Source: Myxococcota bacterium (lineage in GTDB: Bacteria > Myxococcota_A > UBA9160 > UBA4427). Taken from it: a stretch of 54,009 nucleotides of DNA. Position numbers and translations under genes: made by a program. Of the stretch, positions 53,456-54,009 are shown piece after piece; position 1 is the stretch's first letter, and each line of letters begins with the position of its first letter. Location of the stretch: contig JASMLK010000091.1 in NCBI GenBank assembly GCA_030748735.1, positions 1 through 54,009 on the forward strand, in the 5' to 3' direction. The notes below the pieces were generated by a model. It was given only the letters and a program-made list of their open reading frames with translations, made no database searches and had not been told where the DNA came from.

Positions 53456-54009
53456 TCACGGGTCCGGTTCGAATTGAAACTGACGATGGATCTCGATGAT
53501 GCCGGGCGTGGCAGCGATGACCCAGACCAACGCCGCAACCGCCACCCACTTGAGGGGCAACAACAGCAGCGCAACGATCCAGGCGGCGAGAAAGGCATAC
53601 GTACGCCGAATCGCCGTCCGTGCGCGAGCGAACCCTCCACTCCCATCGCGATCCAACGACAACGATGTCGGCCGAATGAACCAACCATTCGCCAGATGGA
53701 TCCAGAGACTGAAGAGCCACGGGGGGTCCTTCTCCGTCAAGGTCGGGTCGACATCCAGATCCGCATCGCCGGTGGCGGCCATCCCCTCTTGAATGCGATC
53801 CCACGTATAGCGAGACTCGGGTCTGGCGCCCGCTCCGCCGATGTTGCTCATCTTCGGAACCGCCCGCCAGCGATAGAGCACCCGTGCATTCGCATCGATC
53901 GCGATCACGGCCGGCTGGAAATAACCCTTCGGATGGTTGGCCCAGCTCCGCTCGCGTAAGTGCCCGGTGTCTTCGTTGTAGAAGATGTCGAGCCACCCAC
54001 GCGCCTTCA
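53456..54009 (-). CDS. Redoxin-like protein with C-terminal membrane helices (partial)
   Basis: The frame is open from the window edge to a TGA at 53456, so the N-terminus lies outside. The visible 184 residues begin WLDIFYNEDTGHLRERSW, then FQPAVIAIDANARVLYRWRA, which resembles the end of an AhpC/TSA thioredoxin-like domain. Near the end is a hydrophobic region likely to form two membrane helices (about residues 130-170 of the visible part). The redox-active Cys would be outside the window, so the activity cannot be judged. Confidence 0.55.
   Translation of the reverse strand, partial: KARGWLDIFYNEDTGHLRERSWANHPKGYFQPAVIAIDANARVLYRWRAVPKMSNIGGAGARPESRYTWDRIQEGMAATGDADLDVDPTLTEKDPPWLFSLWIHLANGWFIRPTSLSLDRDGSGGFARARTAIRRTYAFLAAWIVALLLLPLKWVAVAALVWVIAATPGIIEIHRQFQFEPDP

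Overview
This is a high-GC window from a Gram-negative bacterium. Outer-membrane and periplasmic proteins (a TPR/beta-barrel protein, an OmpA-family protein, several lipoproteins), two sigma-54-type promoters and many signalling proteins suggest a lineage of the former Deltaproteobacteria (Myxococcota, Desulfobacterota, Binatota or similar). There is no rRNA or marker gene here, so this placement is tentative. Most of the window is dense housekeeping and accessory metabolism. I see no phage, CRISPR array or intact insertion sequence. The first ~120 bases are G/C homopolymer runs that look like a poor contig end.

Layout. 0.2-3.2 kb: CobW-family GTPase (-), glutathione reductase and a Nudix hydrolase (+). 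3.4-7.2 kb: a small exported protein behind a sigma-54-like promoter, a molybdopterin oxidoreductase with a small lipoprotein (-), and an AsmA-like protein (+). 7.2-10.1 kb: SurE, M18 aminopeptidase and endonuclease III. 10.5-16.4 kb: envelope region with a TPR/beta-barrel outer-membrane protein, a FecR-domain protein, phosphoglycerate mutase GpmI, a frameshifted exported protein and an OmpA-family protein. 16.5-20.1 kb: Ski2-like helicase with a DUF3516-type tail, and an isocitrate lyase/PEP mutase family enzyme. 20.1-24.1 kb: two tandem 7TM-PAS histidine kinases and a YjfB-like small protein. 24.3-26.3 kb: amtB-glnK with a sigma-54 promoter and a terminator. 26.3-29.1 kb: M20 amidohydrolase, TraB/GumN lipoprotein and gamma-carbonic anhydrase. 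29.1-36.1 kb: TetR regulator, E2-like acyltransferase and GNAT (-), then an overlapping pair encoding a TPR/double cNMP-binding protein and an FHA-GAF-adenylate cyclase, then ArgD. 36.1-38.0 kb: enoyl-CoA hydratase and DAHP synthase. 38.6-40.8 kb: tRNA-Arg(TCT), tRNA-His, a small XRE regulator and a secernin-like C69 peptidase.

40.9-48.0 kb is an accessory operon on the minus strand: two alkaline-phosphatase-superfamily phosphodiesterases, a ribbon-helix-helix protein, a membrane protein and a sulfotransferase. A lipoprotein gene diverges from it, and its 5' coding region carries a 180-bp inverted-repeat element in frame. The lipoprotein and the ribbon-helix-helix protein share an LGYI C-terminal tail. 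48.2-49.7 kb is a small degenerate island between tRNA-Arg(TCG) and an 18-bp near-copy of its 3' end. It holds a BrnT-like toxin remnant and a DUF4143 protein truncated at that repeat. 49.7-54.0 kb: DUF3604 protein, GFA protein, glutathione S-transferase, DUF1330 protein and an incomplete redoxin-like protein.

The most interesting observation is the kinase pair at 20.1-23.7 kb. The two are near-equal-length paralogues with complementary defects. The upstream one keeps the phospho-acceptor His but has lost the G2/ATP-lid motif. The downstream one keeps a full ATP-binding domain but has Asp in place of the His. This predicts a kinase that works only as a heterodimer in trans. Also notable are the self-contained cAMP make-and-sense operon, the in-frame inverted-repeat insertion, and the tRNA-bounded island.
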